From: Eleusine coracana subsp. coracana
Taxonomy: Eukaryota; Streptophyta; Magnoliopsida; Poales; Poaceae
DNA length: 64,000 nt
Reading direction: 5' to 3'
Assembly (NCBI GenBank): GCA_032690845.1
Contig: CM064426.1
Coordinates: 42,978,776 to 43,042,775, forward strand
Under the pieces are notes generated by a model. The model was not told where the DNA came from, did not search any database, and worked only from the letters and a program-made list of their open reading frames with translations. A program made the position numbers and the translations under genes. Of the stretch, positions 53,742 to 64,000 are shown one piece after another; position 1 is the stretch's first letter; every line of letters begins with the position of its first letter.

Positions 53742-54377
53742 ATGGATGTTGGCAGGCTCATGAAGGACCCTGTGTATCTTGTCGCCCGCATTCTCGAGTT
53801 GGAACAAGAGCGGGAGGCGCTGCAGTCCATGCTTGTTGCCTGTGATGCCCAACTCGTGGAGCGTGACGCTAAGGTAGCAGTTCTTGAGGACAAGCTACAC
53901 ACTAGCGAGTTGGAGCGGGCTGACCTTTTCGAGCAACTCCACGATGCTCAGCTCATCATTGAGGGCGATGCAAGCGATCAGTTGTAGGAACAACTGAACT
54001 AACGCAATGCCCATCTCACCGCTGCCCAAGAGGAGATTTACTCTCTTCATGGTCAGGTCACCGCTCTCTTGGAGGAGCGAAGTGAGCTACAGGCCCAGCA
54101 CAAAGAAGCTCAAGATGCGCATGATGTCATGGAAGGGAACCTCAATGACGCTCACGCGATCATCGCACAGCAAGAGCAGCTCATTGGGCATCTCCAACAC
54201 GCCAATGGCCAGCTGAACACCATCCTTAACGATCAGCCACCCATTCCACTCGAAGTGATTCCCCCCGATGACGCTGATTTGAGTGAGAATGGTGATTCCG
54301 GCGTTGACTACGAAGCACCCCCTAGACTGGGTGATATGGACGTGGAGTCCGTTGGTGGTAGCCACGCCGAGTGACTA
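53742..54377 (+). pseudogene. ORF0-like coiled-coil protein upstream of gag in element D, broken
   Basis: Starts MDVGRLMKDPVYLVARILEL at 53742, preceded by a pyrimidine-containing leader. The frame runs to stops at 53985 (TAG) and shortly after (TAA), then resumes through EQLIGHLQHANGQLNTILND and an acidic tail (PPDDADLSENGDSGVDYE) to a TGA near 54375. Most of it is heptad-like (LELEQEREALQSML, VLEDKLHTSELERADLFEQL), so a coiled coil is likely. Rice RIRE3 and RIRE8 elements are known to carry an extra ORF0 upstream of gag, and this fits in position and size. A small frameshift exists between the two parts near 54000-54060. Function unknown. Confidence 0.65.
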
Positions 54378-54745
54378 AGTATTAGTACATGTGTAGGGTG
54401 AAAATCTCATGAGACACTGTGCTTGTATCTGGGTAGTGTTAGTAATGCTAAGTGTAGTGTAACCTAAGCTCTCCGAGATCATGTGGTGTCATGTTCTGAG
54501 TGATGTAACCTAAGACTTGCCATGTATCAAAAGTTGCATCACATGTATCTATGATTTTTATCATAAGTATATTGCCTGTGGTGTTGGAAATTATGGAATT
54601 TAAGTTATATCCTATGTCTGCACCGTTTACTTGTCAGCATTTCAATTTATGAACAATCTGAAATTTTACTTCATCGTCATGTCATAGCCTTGTTATCATA
54701 TTGTCTCATGTGATGATTGGGCTAACATGCTTATTCATATGGTAG
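54378..54745 (+). other. Gap between ORF0-like frame and gag of element D
   Basis: AT-rich, non-coding, about 370 bp; no repeat or motif seen. Confidence 0.6.
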
Positions 54746-55905
54746 ATGGTGCAAACTCGCCACGGTGGAGAACATGTCGGTGATGCTCCCGGCGCCTCGA
54801 ACATCGGTGGAAATGGCATGCTGCCCAATGCGCCACCCATGACGGCTATGGAGCAGCTCATCCACAATCAAAATGAGATGTTCCACATGTTCATGGAGAA
54901 CATGAACCGCCAAGGAGCTACCTCACCGCCACCATTGCAGCCTCGTGAATCCTCCTACAACGACTTCTAGGCGACTCATCCGCCCACCTTCGAAGAAGCC
55001 GGTGATCCGCTTGAAGCAGATAATTTTATTCGCACTCTGGAGTCGAAGTTCGCTCTCCTCCACTGCACCGAACTGCAGAAGCCTCTCTTCGCCGCGCAGC
55101 AGCTCCGTGGCTCTGCAAGTGCTTGGTGGGCTAGTTTCACCGCTGCTCTCGCCGCTGGACACCAAGTCATGTAGGCGGAATTCTGCACAGCATTCCATGC
55201 GCACCACATCCCCGCTGGACTCATGAAGCGCAAGTTGCAGGAGTTCCTCAACTTGAAGCAAGGCTCTGGAACCGTGCAAGAGTATGCACGGAAATTCAAC
55301 TACTTGGCTCAGTACGTGTCGTATCTCGCTGATATGGACGAGAAGAAGAAGGACTGTTTTCATTCGGGTCTTACCCCAGTGCTGCAAGACCGCTTGGCAC
55401 AAGTCACCGCCGGCACGTTCAATGACTTGATGAGTGCCACCATCGTGCAAGAAGACGCCATCCGTGCCAACCAAGAGGACAAGAAGAGGAAACGTGCTAT
55501 GGAAAGTTCATCCGGCTCTGCACCGCCCAAGTACAAACTAGCAATCACCTCCCCGACTGGACAGAAATTCCGGGCTGCGGTACCATCGGGAGGAGGTTCT
55601 CGTCCATCATTTCCACAACAGCACTCTCGATTCCATGGAGGCAACAAGCAGCAATCTTCTGGTTCTCGCCCTCTGCAGCAGAGTAACCAAATGGTGAAGA
55701 CCAACTCCTCGAAGCAATGTTACAACTACGGCCGCACCGGTCATTTTGCCAAGGAGTGTTGGTTCCCGAAGCGCAACCCGAACAACAACAACAACTCCAA
55801 CACTCTCGGGAATAACAACAACAACAACAACAACAACAACAGCGGCAACAACAATGGCAGCAATGGAAGTCATCCCCAGTCTTCTACCCCCACGCACAAG
55901 AATGG
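54746..55905 (+). pseudogene. gag: Chromoviral gag and nucleocapsid of element D
   Basis: Starts MVQTRHGGEHVGDAPGAS at 54746. In-frame or near-frame stops follow at 54968 and near 55171. The capsid domain includes FEEAGDPLEADNFIRTLESKF, LRGSASAWWASFTAAL and MKRKLQEFLNLKQGSGTVQEY, the WW-containing gag core of Tekay/Del elements. The nucleocapsid knuckle near 55717 reads CYNYGRTGHFAKEC; the second Cys of CX2CX4HX4C is Tyr, so zinc binding would be lost. A long Asn-rich low-complexity linker (55770-55870), encoded by AAC repeats, leads to protease. The stretch 55223-56341 is open for 372 codons. Confidence 0.85.
55777..55862 (+). repeat. (AAC)n-type microsatellite encoding an Asn-rich linker
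   Basis: AACAACAAC runs with a few interruptions, translated as Asn blocks between the nucleocapsid knuckle and protease of element D. Prone to length change. Confidence 0.8.
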
Positions 55906-56341
55906 CCGAGTCAACTATACCACGGTCGAAGAGACCCAAGTTGGAGAACCCGTTCTCGCGGGTACGTTCTCGATCAACCAACATGCTGCCATGGTTCTTT
56001 TTGATTCAGGAGCAACACATGATTTTAATAGTCAAGCATGTGCGAATCATTTAAAAATCACCCCCACCACCATGGGAACACCTTACATCATCACATCTCC
56101 CAGTGGAAAAATAAGGGCTCATCTGGAGTTAAGAAAAGTGCCGCTTAAGCTACCGAGCAACGTATACCCCACTTCCCTAATCATCTTAGATGGCCAAAGC
56201 ATCGACATAATTCTTGGTATGAAATGGATGACTAGTCATAAAGCTGTTCTGCACATTGAATCACGGGAAGTCCATTTGAACTCACCCTTACATGGCCCGT
56301 CTATTCTTCGATTACCATATCCCAAGCTGTCCACTTCGTAA
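55906..56341 (+). pseudogene. Aspartic protease of element D
   Basis: The active site VLFDSGATHDF lies near 55994-56026, the DSGATH motif of chromoviral proteases. The flap region is ITSPSGKIRAHLELRKVPL, then LIILDGQSIDIILGMKWMTSHKAVLHI, whose ILGMKWM block ends the domain. The frame ends at a TAA at 56339. Residues look intact within the domain. Confidence 0.82.
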
Positions 56342-57296
56342 GTGTGTCATGTTGAAGGAAAAGAGCTAGAAGACATTCCGGTGGTATGTGATTTTCCCGA
56401 CGTATATCCAGATGATTTGTCGGGAATGCCTTCGGACAGGGATATCAAATTTAAGATTGAACTCATACCCAGTACATCACCTATCTCTCGTAGGCCATAC
56501 AAAATGGCTCCTAATGAGTTAGCGGAACTAAAAGAGCAACTGCAAGAGCTTATGGACAAGGGTTACATCCGACCAAGTTTCATCTCCCTGGGGCTGTCCC
56601 GCTCTCTTTGTGAAGAAGAAAGACAAGACCATACGCCTATGTGCTGACTATAGGTCGTTGAATGCCGTAACCATCAAGAACAAGTACCCCCTACCTCGAA
56701 TTGATATTCTCTTTGATCAATTAGTGGGTGTTAAAGTCTTCTCCAAGATTGACCTCCGATCTGGTTATCATCAAATAAAGATCCGAGCCAAAGATATTCC
56801 AAAAACAGCTTTCTCCACTCGTTATGGTCTTTTTGAATATCTTGCCATGTACTTTGGTCTCACCAATGCTCCAGCCCACTTCATGTATTTGATGAATTTT
56901 GTGTTCATGCCCGAGTTGGATAAGTTTGTGGTTGTGTTCATTGACGACATCCTTATCTACTACAAGTCCGAGGAAGAACACGCCGATCATCTCCGTATTG
57001 TTCTATAATGACTCTGAGATCATCAACTTTATGCCAAGTTTATCAAATGTGAATTTTGGCTAAAGCGAGTTCCATTCTTGGGTCACGTCATATCAGCAGA
57101 AGGAGTAGCCGTTGATCCTAGCAAAGTAGAGGATGTGCTGAATCGGAAAGCTCCGAAATCGGTCAAGCAAATTCGCAGTTTCCTTGGTCTTGCCAATTAT
57201 TATCGGAAATTCATTCCCAACTTCTCAAGCATTGCCAAGCCTATGACCAAGTTGCTGGAAAAGGATGCTAAGTTCATGTGGAGCGGTGCATGTGAA
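56342..57296 (+). pseudogene. Reverse transcriptase of element D
   Basis: VFPDVYPDDLSGMPSDRDIKF-like start (here DFPDVYPDDLSGMP), LIPSTSPISRRPYKMAPNELAELKEQL, then a frameshift near 56600 (KKKDKTIRLCADYRSLNAVT continues in another frame). Core blocks: FSKIDLRSGYHQIKI, FGLTNAPAHFMYLMN, and the catalytic FIDDILIYYKS near 56940. After a stop near 57007, FLGHVISAEGVAVDPSKVEDVL and IRSFLGLANYYRKFIPNFS follow. Typical Tekay/Del order and spacing, with at least one frameshift and two stops. Confidence 0.87.
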
Positions 57297-57720
57297 TAAG
57301 CTTTTAAGTCGCTCAAGAAGCATTTGACAACCGTTCCGGTTTTAGCTCAACCCGATATCACCAAACCGCTCGATGTTTACTGCGATGCATCCGGCACCGG
57401 ATTAGGTTGTGTACTTATGCAAGAAGGCCATGTCGTTGCCTATGCCTCACGACAGCTCCGGAAGCATGAGCAAAATTATCCACTCATGATTTGGAATTGG
57501 CCTCCGTTGTCCTAGCCTTAAAAACCTAGCGCGACCACTTGCTCGGTAATCTTATTAATCTCTACACCGATCAAAAAAGTCTCAAATATATCTTCACTCA
57601 ACAAGAACTGAACATAAGGCAGCGTAGATGGACAGAACTGATCAAGAACTACGAATTGGAAATTCATTATCACCCTGAAAAAGCCAACATGGTTGTCGAT
57701 GCCTTGAGTCGAAGGGACCA
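57297..57720 (+). pseudogene. RNase H of element D
   Basis: VYCDASGTGLGCVLMQEGHVVAYASRQLRKHEQNYP (57378-57482, quoted blocks: CDASGTGLGCVLMQ and YASRQLRKHEQNYP), then a frame change near 57490 and NLYTDQKSLKYIFTQQELN, RQRRWTELIKNYELEIHYHP. Ends with VDALSRR. The catalytic Asp of CDASG and of TDQKSL are present. Confidence 0.82.
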
Positions 57721-58320
57721 ATGCAATCACACCATCGTTTGCTCTATGGAAGCTTGCACAATTTCAGATCCTAGGGAACCAAGTCTTCGTGTCATTCCAT
57801 ATGGATCCTTGTATAATTTAGAGCTTACTCCTACCCTTCGGGAAGAAATCGTGGAAGCACAAAAGAAGGACAAGGGGATGGAATATATCCGCCAGAAGAT
57901 AGGGAAGAAGGAAGCTACATGTTTCCGACAAGAGGAAGATGGAGTGCTGTGGTTCAACAATTGCCTTGTTTTTCCGAAGAACGAGGAACTAAGAAAGAAA
58001 ATTTTGGATGAGGCTCACTTGTCCAAATAATCCATACACCCCGGCAGCAAGAAGATGTATCGCGGATTGGGGGAAAAGTTTTGGTGGACGCATATGAAGC
58101 GAGAGGTTGCTCGTTATGTCTCCGAATGCGACACTTGCCAACGTATGAAGGCCGATCACTTGAGAACATCCAGTCTTTTGCACCCATTGAAAATCTTCGC
58201 TTGGAAATGGGAGGACATTGCTATGGATTTCATCATTGGATTACCCCTCACCCCCAAGAAGCACGATTCAGTATGGGTTATTGTGGATAGGTTGACCAAA
58301 TCTTCTCACTTTATTCTGCC
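57721..58320 (+). pseudogene. Integrase of element D, truncated in the catalytic core
   Basis: A linker (57721-58000) precedes the zinc-binding domain: ILDEAHLSK, a stop at 58028, SIHPGSKKMY, and CDTCQRMKADH near 58130. The core starts with WEDIAMDFIIGLPLTPKKHDSVWVIVDRLTKSSHF, giving the first catalytic Asp at ~58226. After SHFILP (~58318) the reading frame loses all integrase similarity and the sequence becomes an inverted chromovirus LTR. The second Asp, the Glu, the C-terminal domain and any chromodomain are missing. Confidence 0.85.
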
Positions 58321-61278
58321 GGGGTGTATTCCAATTCTGAAGTACCAAGTGCAACTACGTGATTGGCGCAGTGACCAAGCGGTCCTCATTACTGCGAGGG
58401 ACAGCAATTGCAATTGATTTACACCAGCTGGGAATGCCGTTCTGCCAACAGTACTTCGTGGTTTGAACCGCCCACTCCAGCAGCCGGAGGGTCAATGACC
58501 AACGCACCTTAACCGTCCTCAATGCAAGTGACCTTTAATGCTACATCGGTTTACTAGTTCCCATATGTTAGCATGCATTCGGTACTGTTCAATACTTGAT
58601 CAAGGGGCCGACCATAGACGGGTCCTAGGTTCGACAAGACAGGGCTACCACAGTCAACACCCATGTGTTGCTGCCAACCTACACATGCATTATCCCTGCC
58701 CAGTCATAACATAAAATAAACTTCTTTTAATAATTCCTGTTCCAGTGGTCAAGTTCATTCCTTAGTAATAATAATACCTTCTTAACGAGACTAGCAATTA
58801 CTAAGCATAGCATAACAGTACCGATTCTACCAAGTTCTAAGACAATAGCATAGGTCATTTGGATATCATGCAAGGTGGGTTTCAGTCAACTCCTATGACC
58901 TAATGCAACAATAAGTATAGACACTAGTAAGATAAACTAGCAAAATTTTGTAAAAAGGTGAATGTAAACCGGGGCTTGCCTGGATCGATGTTAGTGCTAG
59001 CAACTACAACTTCTTGCTCTTGAGGGTCAACGTCCTTCTGGAAGTCTTCCTCCTACTCCTGGTTGTCGTTACCTATATGACGGAATTGAATTAACGGCAT
59101 TATCGGAATACCGTTGAATGCAATGATATGATGTATATAAGCACATAGTGTTTTAATGTCAATTAAAATTATTATTATGTTCTCGAAGCCATATGCTATA
59201 GAGAAGTTGGGTTGTTAATTAAGATTTTAGGTATATATATTCTTTATGTAATTAAACAAGGTAAATGAGTGATTTGAGCAACTAAATTAATTAATAAACA
59301 AAACTTATGTTTCTGTACATGTGTGATTTACTGTGAACAGAGACTTATATGAGTGATTTTTATGCCAAGTGGCAAGGGCAAATTTATTATAGAATAATTA
59401 CTAGAATTAATTTAAGCAAACATACTAAATAATTTCCAGAGGCTAAACTAATTCATATTTGACCAAACAAAAATTTGTGGTGGTAGATAATTATGTGTTT
59501 ACTAAGCATGCCAATAATCAGGGTTTAATTTTATTCCTATAATTTCTGGTGAATTATTTGGTGTTTGGCAATTAAATGAATTGATAAAAATAAATATATA
59601 GAGATAGCTATTTATCATTTTACTAAAATAGAGCATTGAAAGATGATTCCAACAAAATTTGGTTGGGTCTCATTGGGTTTATATTTGATTTACTATGGTT
59701 TTTCTATGTTTTTAGCAATTTCTGGTAATTTCCTAGTAATTCTGGTTTTAAGGAGTGACCACGTAGGAGCCACATGGGCGACACGTCGGAGCCAACTCAG
59801 CTGCCAGTAGGCGCCAGTCAGCGCCGCCACGGGACTCGTCGGTGGGGTTTACGAGCTCGCCGCCGGGCTGTGGACTCACTGGAGCTTGACTCCGAGTTCA
59901 CTAAGATGTAGAGCAGGCCGAGGCGCACACGTGGGACAGGTTCGCGAGGGGAGTGGCCGACCGGAGGGCCGTCAGCGGCGAGGAGCGGCGGAAGGGGGTC
60001 TTTGGCGGTGTCGTGGGAACGGTAGGAGGCAGCAAATCAGTCGGGGTTTGCTCCTACACCTTCACGGCGACTCGGGGAGGCTCGACATCGAGTCGGATCA
60101 GTTCGGGAAGTGCTGGAGAGTAGTGCTCATCATGGAGGAGGCGTCGATCGGCTGGGGCAGAGATGGCAGCCGCAGAAAATGCAAACTACCGGTGACTTTC
60201 ATGCGCAAAAACAAGGGGAAGAAGGTTAGGTGAGGTCGTCCAGGGGGGTTGCGCACATGTGAAAGAAGAAATGGGGAGGCGAGACAAATCGGAGTTGACA
60301 AATTTCGCGATGAGGTCAGAGCTGTTCACCGAAGGAGAAGATGGAGATTTTCTTCGATTGCTTGATGCTCACGTAGGGAGTTGCCAAACAAGTGGCATGG
60401 GGATGCGGAGAGAATGAGTACGCGCGGGTTGGTGGTGTAGGTTGAGTTCTGGTGGCAATGGGAAGAGCAGGACTTCGAGCTCGAGCTGGGTTCTGTAATG
60501 GTGGGGAGGAGCAGAGCGCAGAGAGGAAAGGAAAACAGAAAGAGTAGAGGGAGTAGAGAATGGGAGTGAGCGGGCTTGTGCTCGTGGGTGCGCTTCAAGT
60601 TCACGCAGAGGGGCAAAGGTCGTTGGGGGGTTGAGAGCGGTGGAGGCGCTCGGAATTGAAGTTGCTGGCCGGGTCACATCGGTGGAGTGCAGAGAGAAGA
60701 AGAGGGGGAAAGTGGCCGTTGGCTCACGCGCTCGGCAGAGGCAGAGGGGCAGAGGGGCAGAGGGTCAACGGCGCTGTAGCTCCGCGGGATTCCGAGGCGG
60801 GAGTGAAGGAGACCGGGCGGTGCGCTGGCGCTGTCGTGCAGCAGAGAGGAGTCGGCAGGGCTCTACGCCAGTGAGGAGGAAGAAGAGAAAGATTTTGCAC
60901 TGCACTCCTTGATCTTTCCTGATCCTCGCAAATAGGTCCTTGGTGAGGTTCATTTGTGATTTTCACAATAATATTTTTAAGAATTTAATAATTGCCTTAA
61001 ATTGATACTTAAGCATTAATTAATTAATTGTGGCTTTTGCAATTCAGATAAAATGCTCAGTAAATCCATAACATTCTAATTTATTATTACCAAACTGTGG
61101 ATGAATTTATTTGCCATAAGTTGTATTGAAATTTTTAAGTTGCTACAATAACTTGGTTGCAGGGTTTCATTCACCGAGAATTAATTCAACAGATGGCCCT
61201 ATCATTTCATGCTCTATAACTCATGATTTGTGTTGATCATGCTTGCTAATTAGGAATGAGACACATGGGGTGTCACCC
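58321..61278 (-). repeat. Inverted LTR fragment F2 of a Tekay/Del-type chromovirus
   Basis: Reverse complement matches F1 in order: GATTTACACCAGCTGGGAATGCC near 58420 mirrors F1 near 9580-9605, and the CAAGGGGCCGACCATAGACGGGTCC block near 58600 mirrors F1 near 9290. The minus-strand start is TGACACCCCATGTGTC near 61275, LTR-like and comparable to element D's TGTGACATCCC. About 700 bp corresponding to the end of F1 is missing at the 58320 junction. A GC-rich block (59780-60950) corresponds to the GC-rich part of F1; open frames there on both strands are not credible. Boundaries are approximate (58320-58350 on the left). Confidence 0.65.
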
Positions 61279-62165
61279 TTAGATTATTCAATTCATAACA
61301 GTTTCGCCGTCATCACAGTTTGTGAGACCCCAACTTCGTGAGATTCATAATACATCTACAATTGTGTTGCATTCTTCTTTGTTCTTAATTGTGTTCTTGA
61401 TTCGTAGGCAGGGATTAGCCTTCTCAGCAAGGTCAATCATCTTAGGACGGTTGATAACCAGAGGAGACGTCGTGCTGCGATTGCGGGGTTTAGAACGTGC
61501 TGTTCTGAAGCCGGATCGATTTGTGTGTCGCCTCCGACCGAATCAATGTATCCAGAACCTTTCAGAAGATCGGGAACCCTTGTCCACATCAAGTGGTAAT
61601 TAGAGCTTCAGGTGCACCATCAGGTTCGCACTACCCTTAGTTAATTTCATTTTGTGTTCATTCTATCATCCACAGAAAAGCCCAAAAAAAATTCCCCTCC
61701 GCCCATAACCACGTGTTTCGCCTTTGCATATTTCAATTTCAGAGTCCGTAGTGTTGAGTTTGTGCCCTAGTTCATGTTTAGTCACTGGTTTAGTTTGTGT
61801 TTTGTCGTCAGTAGTGTTTCCCTTGCTACCCTAGCCGCCATCCCCTTCACCATCCTCTGTTTTGTTGGCTTTTTTTTGCTAGGGTTGATTGATCGCCACA
61901 CCTAGCCTAGTCCCACCCTAATCCCACCCTAAACACACCGTCAACACTCTGGACCAATCCCCACAAATTCCACTTTCCGCTACCTCCACGATGCCAAAAA
62001 AAAATCCTACCCAATTCCAAACCCGACCCCAAACCCGACTCGGGTTTCGCCTCGGGTTTCTCGAAAACCGACTCCAACCCCCCTTCGGTAAAGCGGGCAT
62101 AACTTTTCGCTCGCTTGTCCGTTTTGGCTGAAATTTTTACATGAGATTCTTGACTTAAAGTTGAG
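61279..62165 (+). mobile_element. CRM fragment: part of a 5' LTR, PBS and leader
   Basis: Homologous to 14481-15353 of element B in the same orientation: LTR part to CTTGTCCACATCA at 61591, PBS (TGGTAATTAGAGCTTC, from 61593), then leader including AACCCGACTCGGGTT near 62033. It is cut on the left within the LTR and on the right at GACTTAAAGTTGAGCA, where satellite follows. It is a separate insertion or rearrangement product, since its sequence differs throughout from element B. Confidence 0.85.
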
Positions 62166-64000
62166 CAGGGTTGTTAGAAACATACTGTTTTGAAGGGAAA
62201 ACACCCTAAAAGCATTGCAGAAATCATGTTTCCGGCCTACCCGGCAGGCCGGCAGGACCGGGTGCAGGGTTGTTAAAAACAGATTGTTTTTAAGGGTAAA
62301 CAGCCTAAAAGCACTGCCAGAATCCTGTTCCAGGCCTACCCGGGTAGGCCGGCAGGACCGGGTGTAGGGTTGTCAAGAACAGACTGTTTTTAGGGGAAAA
62401 TAGCCTAAAAGCACTGCTAAAATCATGTTTCCGGCCTACCCGGACAGGCCAGCAGGACCAGGTGTAGGGTTGTCAAAAACATACTATTTTTAAGGGAAAA
62501 TAGCCTAAAATCACTACCGAAACCAAGTTTCCGGCCTACCCGGGCAGGCCGGCAGGACTGGGTGTTGAGTTGGAGAAAACAAATAATTGTTATGGGAAAC
62601 AGCGTAAAAGCACTGCCACAATCATGTTCCCGGCCTACCGGGGCAGACCAGCAGGATCGGGTGCAGGGTTGTCACAGAGTGTTTTTGAGGGAAAACAGCC
62701 TAAAAGCATCGCCGACATCATGTTTTTGGCTACCTGGACAGGCCGGCAGGACCGGGTGCAGAACTGTTAAAAAAATTATTTTTAAGGGAAAATAGCCTAA
62801 AAGCACTGCCAAAATCACGTTTCCGGCCTACCTGGACAGGTCGGTAGGACCGGGTGCAGGGTTGTCAAAAACAGACTGGTTTTAAGGGGAAACAACCTGA
62901 AAGCACTGCCAAAATCATGTTTTCAGCCAACCCGGGCAGGCCGCCAGGACCGGGTGTCTGGTTGTAGAAAATAGACTATTTTTAAGGAAAACAACCTAAA
63001 AGCACTACCGGAATCATGTTTCCGGTGTACACGGACAGGCCAGCAGGACTGTATGCAGGGTTGTTAAAAAAAAGCTATTTTAAAGGGGAAACAACCTGAA
63101 AGCACTACCGAAATCACGTTTTCAGCCGACCCAGGCAGGCCGCCAGGACCGGGTGTCCGGTTGGAGAAAATATACTATTTTTAAGGAAAACAGCCTAAAA
63201 GCACTGCCGGAATCTTGTTTCCGGCGTACACGGACAGGCTAGTAGGACCGGAGCAGGGTTATCAAAAACAGACTATTTTTAAGAGAAAACATCCTAAAAC
63301 CATTGCCGACATGATGTTTCCGACCTACCCGGACAGGCCGGCAGGACCAGGTGCAGGGTTGTCAAAAATAGACTGTTTTTAAGGGGAAATAGCCTAAAAG
63401 CACTGCTACAAACACATTTCTGGCCTACGCAGATAGGTCGGCAGGACCGGGTGTAGGGTGTTCAAAAACAGACTATTTTTAAGGGAGAACAGCCTAAAAG
63501 CACTGCCAAAAACATGTTTTCGGCCTACCCAGGCAGGCGGGCACGACCGTGTGTCGGGTTGGAGAAAATAGACGATTGTTAATGGAAAACAGTCTAAAAG
63601 CATTGCCGGAATCATGTGTCTGGCCTATCCAGGTAGGCCGGTAGGACCGGGTGCAGGATTGTCAAAAACAGACTGTTTTTAAGGGCAAACAGCCTAAAAG
63701 CACTACCAAAATCAAGTTCCCGGCCTACCAGGGACGGTCCAGGACCGGGGGCAGGATTGTCTAAAGCAGATTGTTTTTAAGGGAAAACAACCTAAAAACA
63801 CTACCGACATCATGTTTCCTGGCCTACTCGGACAGGCCGGCAGGACCGGGAGCAGGGTTGTCAAAAACAGACTATTTTTAAGGGAAAATAGCCGAAAAGC
63901 ACTACCGATATCACGTTTCCGGTCTGCCCGGGCAGGCCGGCAGAACCGGGTGTCGAGTTGGAGAAAACAAACGATTGTTAAGGGAAACAGACTAAAGGCA
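62162..64000 (+). repeat. Satellite array 3, continuing past the window
   Basis: About 19 monomers, same orientation as arrays 1 and 2. The order matches the 18-monomer repeat of array 2: a TACACGG monomer at 63224 is followed 199-201 bp later by a TACGCAG monomer at 63425, as at 24816/25011 and 26541/26738. It begins in a monomer of the AGCATTGCAGAAATC type also seen near 25577. Runs to the window end. Confidence 0.9.

Larger units (their letters stand above)
36511..58320 (+). mobile_element. Element D: Tekay/Del-type chromovirus (RIRE3/RIRE8-like), 3' truncated
   Basis: Reads: 5' LTR (36511-38553 and 50801-52543, split by element E, ~3.8 kb in total), Met-type PBS, leader, ORF0-like frame, gag, protease, RT, RNase H and the start of integrase. 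At about 58320 the integrase frame ends abruptly against an inverted LTR fragment. The chromodomain region and 3' LTR are missing. The long LTR, the ORF upstream of gag and the RT/protease sequences suggest the RIRE3/RIRE8 group. CACTT before 36511 would be the target duplication, but its partner is lost. Confidence 0.82.

Noticed and set aside
59886..60966. Frames of 60-115 codons on both strands in F2
   Set aside because: Same GC-rich LTR block in inverted form; no conserved protein.

Overview
This window is repeat-dense plant DNA, almost certainly from a grass (Poaceae). The grounds are the lineages present: a centromeric-type Ty3/gypsy retrotransposon of the CRM/CRR clade, SIRE/Maximus-like Ty1/copia relatives, a Tekay/Del-type chromovirus resembling rice RIRE3/RIRE8, and a Tat-type Ty3/gypsy element with an antisense extra gene. 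I see no ordinary host gene, rRNA, tRNA gene or CRISPR array. Every protein-coding stretch I can recognise belongs to a mobile element, and nearly all are broken. A tandem satellite with higher-order structure plus a CRM insertion suggests centromeric or pericentromeric DNA; this is inference. I do not recognise the satellite and cannot name the species.

Layout. (1) 1-7470: 3' part of a SIRE/Maximus-like element (A, + strand): gag tail with three zinc knuckles, 4.4 kb without pol, polypurine tract, 2381-bp 3' LTR. (2) 7471-10286: LTR fragment F1 of a chromovirus family. (3) 10287-13871: about 36 monomers of a ~100-bp satellite arranged as a 14-monomer, ~1390-bp higher-order repeat. (4) 13872-22015: degenerate CRM-type element (B, +) with both LTRs and CTACC target duplications, itself hit by a 345-bp MITE. 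(5) 22016-26929: the satellite continues, now as an ~18-monomer, ~1.72-kb higher-order repeat. (6) 26928-36510: a pol-less SIRE-like element (C, - strand) with gag and a downstream extra ORF. (7) Its right LTR is interrupted at 36511 by a chromovirus (D, +) with a ~3.8-kb LTR, an upstream ORF0-like frame, gag, protease, RT, RNase H and a truncated integrase (to ~58320). (8) Element D's LTR is interrupted by a complete Tat-lineage element (E, -, 38554-50795) with ACCAT target duplications. (9) ~58321-61278: inverted chromovirus LTR fragment F2. (10) 61279-62165: second CRM fragment. (11) 62162-64000: satellite again, same orientation and same 18-monomer order.

How it fits together. The satellite is the substrate. 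F1, B and C sit in it; D sits in C's LTR, E in D's LTR, and a MITE in B. The right side was rearranged: D's integrase end and 3' LTR and the rest of C's right LTR are missing, replaced by an inverted LTR fragment and a CRM fragment.

Most notable: the Tat element's antisense gene has a TATA box and GT-AG introns that keep reading phase; the satellite shows modular higher-order repeats that switch from 14 to 18 monomers; and the two pol-less SIRE-like elements each carry their own family-specific 15-17-bp palindrome, scattered in clusters through both LTR and internal DNA.
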